From: Seiridium cupressi
Lineage: Eukaryota; Ascomycota; Sordariomycetes; Amphisphaeriales; Sporocadaceae
Direction: 5' to 3'
NCBI GenBank assembly: GCA_036674765.1
Contig: JARVKI010000034.1
Coordinates: 1 to 64,000, forward strand
Length of the DNA: 64,000 bases
Position 1 is the first letter of the stretch, and each line of letters begins with the position of its first letter. Shown piece by piece: positions 62,451-64,000 of the stretch. The notes beneath the pieces are model-generated. The model was not told where the DNA came from and did no database searches. It saw only the letters and a program-made list of their open reading frames with translations. The position numbers and the translations under genes are program-made.

Positions 62451-64000
62451 ATGATCGAGATGAATTCTTCGCCAGACTTTGCCCTGCTGGGGCCGACTAT
62501 ATCACCTATTGGCGCTCCTTCGGCATATAGCCACGGCGCCAGTGGAGAGATTTCAGCAGAGCATCCTCGCGGGCCACCGCCAGTAGCCTCAACCACGGCC
62601 GCGGCAACAACGGCACCATCGGTCAACGGAGATGGGAAGCAATCTGCCTCGACAGTACCCGCGGCGTGTCTGGCTTGCGTAAGTTGCACGGCTTTTTATC
62701 CTTCATGTCGCGTGAATGTAGGGAACTCAGCTGACCGTATCGCGACCAAAAGCGCTCCAAACATCTCAAGTGTGATGGAGGCAATCCCTGCACCCGTTGT
62801 CAAACAAGCGAACAGTTGTGCCAGTATGTAGCCTCGCGCCGCGGTTACAAAGGGCCCAGAAAGAACACTGCCCAAAACCCCAACAAGCGACATGCTTCTG
62901 ATTCGAGCTCGCCCACGTCAATTGGCAGCGGTGAATCTTGCCCAATGTTGTTGGGCGCAAGTATCTCAACCTCAATGGCGCCCAGTCTGGCAGTCTTCAA
63001 CCCGGCTCTGGGCATCCCCGAGTCTCCGTTGACCACGTTGAATTCTACGCCGGGCTTGTCTAGCCTTCAAGTCTATCGGCAGCCATATCTGGAGAACGGA
63101 GCTCTGGTCGAGGTGAATCCACACAAGGCACCTCAAACATTGCAAGATCGATGCATCGACTCCTTCTACTTTCACTTCTTTCCAGGACACCCTGCCACCT
63201 TGCCAAAGGAACATGTGCTTAGGCTGTCAAAGGAAAGAGACTTGGGACATCTCTTGGCCGCAATGAGATGGGCCGGCTCGTTGTACTTCGAAGTGGGCCC
63301 CGCACGCTCGACGTACTTTGAAGAGGCTATGCAACTTGTCTACGCGCAGGACGTGCCAAAAGATGGCTTCCTAGTCCAGGCCATGTTGATCCTCATAATC
63401 GGCTTGGATGGCAGCTGCCAGCAAGAGAAGGCAAGGGACATTCTATCCGACGTTGAGCGCATTGCAATTGAGACTGGCCTTTTCCAAAGATCATACGCGA
63501 CTACTCATGGGCAAGGCAACCCCATGCTAGAAGAGAGCTGGCGTCGGACTTGGTGGGATTTGTTCGTGGTGGACGGTATGGTTGCAGGTGTCCACCGTCA
63601 AACTAACTTCCTCCTCTTCGACATTGTTGCCGATGCGGGACTACCTTGCGAAGAGCATCAATATCTCTCAGGAGTAGGTATCCTCACATTGACTTCTACG
63701 TCCGTCTACTTACATTGGTAGGCTATTCCACGACCACTGTTCTTGGAAGATTTTGAGGACCAGATGTTCAGTGGAGAAGAATATTCGTTTTCTTCTTTTG
63801 CCTATCGTGTTGCGTCTATTAGAAATTTAGGGCGAATGATGCGGCTTCCGGAAAGCATATTCCCCGGCGACGACAATGTCAACCGGATAGAGTCCCTGCT
63901 CTCTAATTGGCGAATGCACCTACCGGCTTCCAAGCGCGACTGTCTAGACAAGAATATGAAACTCGATGAAATGATGTTCCAGGCTTGGATGATCAACCAC
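62451..64000 (+). CDS. Zn2Cys6 fungal transcription factor, 3' end outside the window
   Basis: Exons 62451-62678, 62753-63673 and 63722 to the window edge are in phase. After a Ser/Thr/Ala-rich start, the binuclear zinc cluster CLACRSKHLKCDGGNPCTRC, with QTSEQLC completing the six cysteines, begins near residue 73 and is split by the first intron. A basic linker (SRRGYKGPRK) follows. From about residue 180 comes the fungal-specific middle homology region: CIDSFYFHFFPGHPATLPKE, a helical part, and the conserved RRTWWDLFVVDGMVAGVHRQ. The frame is open to the right edge. Zn2Cys6 proteins bind CGG-type half-sites in the nucleus and often control metabolism or secondary-metabolite genes; the target is unknown. 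Confidence 0.9.

Overview
The window is nuclear DNA of a filamentous ascomycete (Pezizomycotina, most like Aspergillus/Penicillium and relatives). Many short GT-AG introns (about 48-70 nt) with CTGAC/CTAAC-like branch sites interrupt nearly every gene. Typical protein families include a fungal rhodopsin-domain membrane protein, a GH10 xylanase with a CBM1 module, an Ecm33-type GPI protein, a Zn2Cys6 regulator, a Clr5 domain, and HeLo-like and NACHT proteins. There is one intron-bearing tRNA-Cys. Genes are not in operons; large parts are sparse.

Layout. 0-6 kb: a pure C27 tract beside a doubtful ORF, a secreted berberine-bridge-like FAD oxidase with an in-frame TGA, and a seven-TM rhodopsin-domain protein. 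6-18 kb: a fold-back MITE-like element, a HLTF/RAD5-like SNF2 ATPase facing a NACHT/zinc-finger/ankyrin NLR tail to tail, and a SnoaL-like (NTF2-fold) protein with a duplicated 79-bp upstream block. 18-30 kb: tRNA-Cys, a small secreted peptide, a flavin monooxygenase, the xylanase and an arrestin/PY adaptor. 30-41 kb: a sparse, partly AT-rich region holding a Clr5-cyclin fusion gene and degenerate ankyrin and coiled-coil fragments. 41-51 kb: hemerythrin-like protein, eIF3c (nip1), a small conserved protein with a GC-AG intron, a FAR1-like DNA-binding protein with no visible AUG, and an Ecm33-like GPI protein. 51-64 kb: an SLIP-GC/dynamin-like GTPase, a large secreted glycoside hydrolase, a decayed HeLo-like/pseudokinase gene, and a Zn2Cys6 factor running off the right edge.

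Main observation. The core genes (eIF3c, arrestin, monooxygenase, xylanase, hemerythrin, Ecm33-like, rhodopsin-like) splice cleanly into full-length frames. The accessory and cell-death or self/non-self type genes carry single-base frameshifts or stop codons: the SNF2 ATPase, the NLR, the HeLo-like pseudokinase, the Clr5-cyclin gene, the ankyrin relic and the secreted FAD oxidase. Either these genes are decaying in this isolate or the sequence has clustered errors. The least familiar item is the Clr5-cyclin fusion, interrupted by a TAG where cyclin relatives, from memory, have Trp. All exon models were worked out by hand from splice signals and reading frame; family names come from recalled motifs, not from a search.
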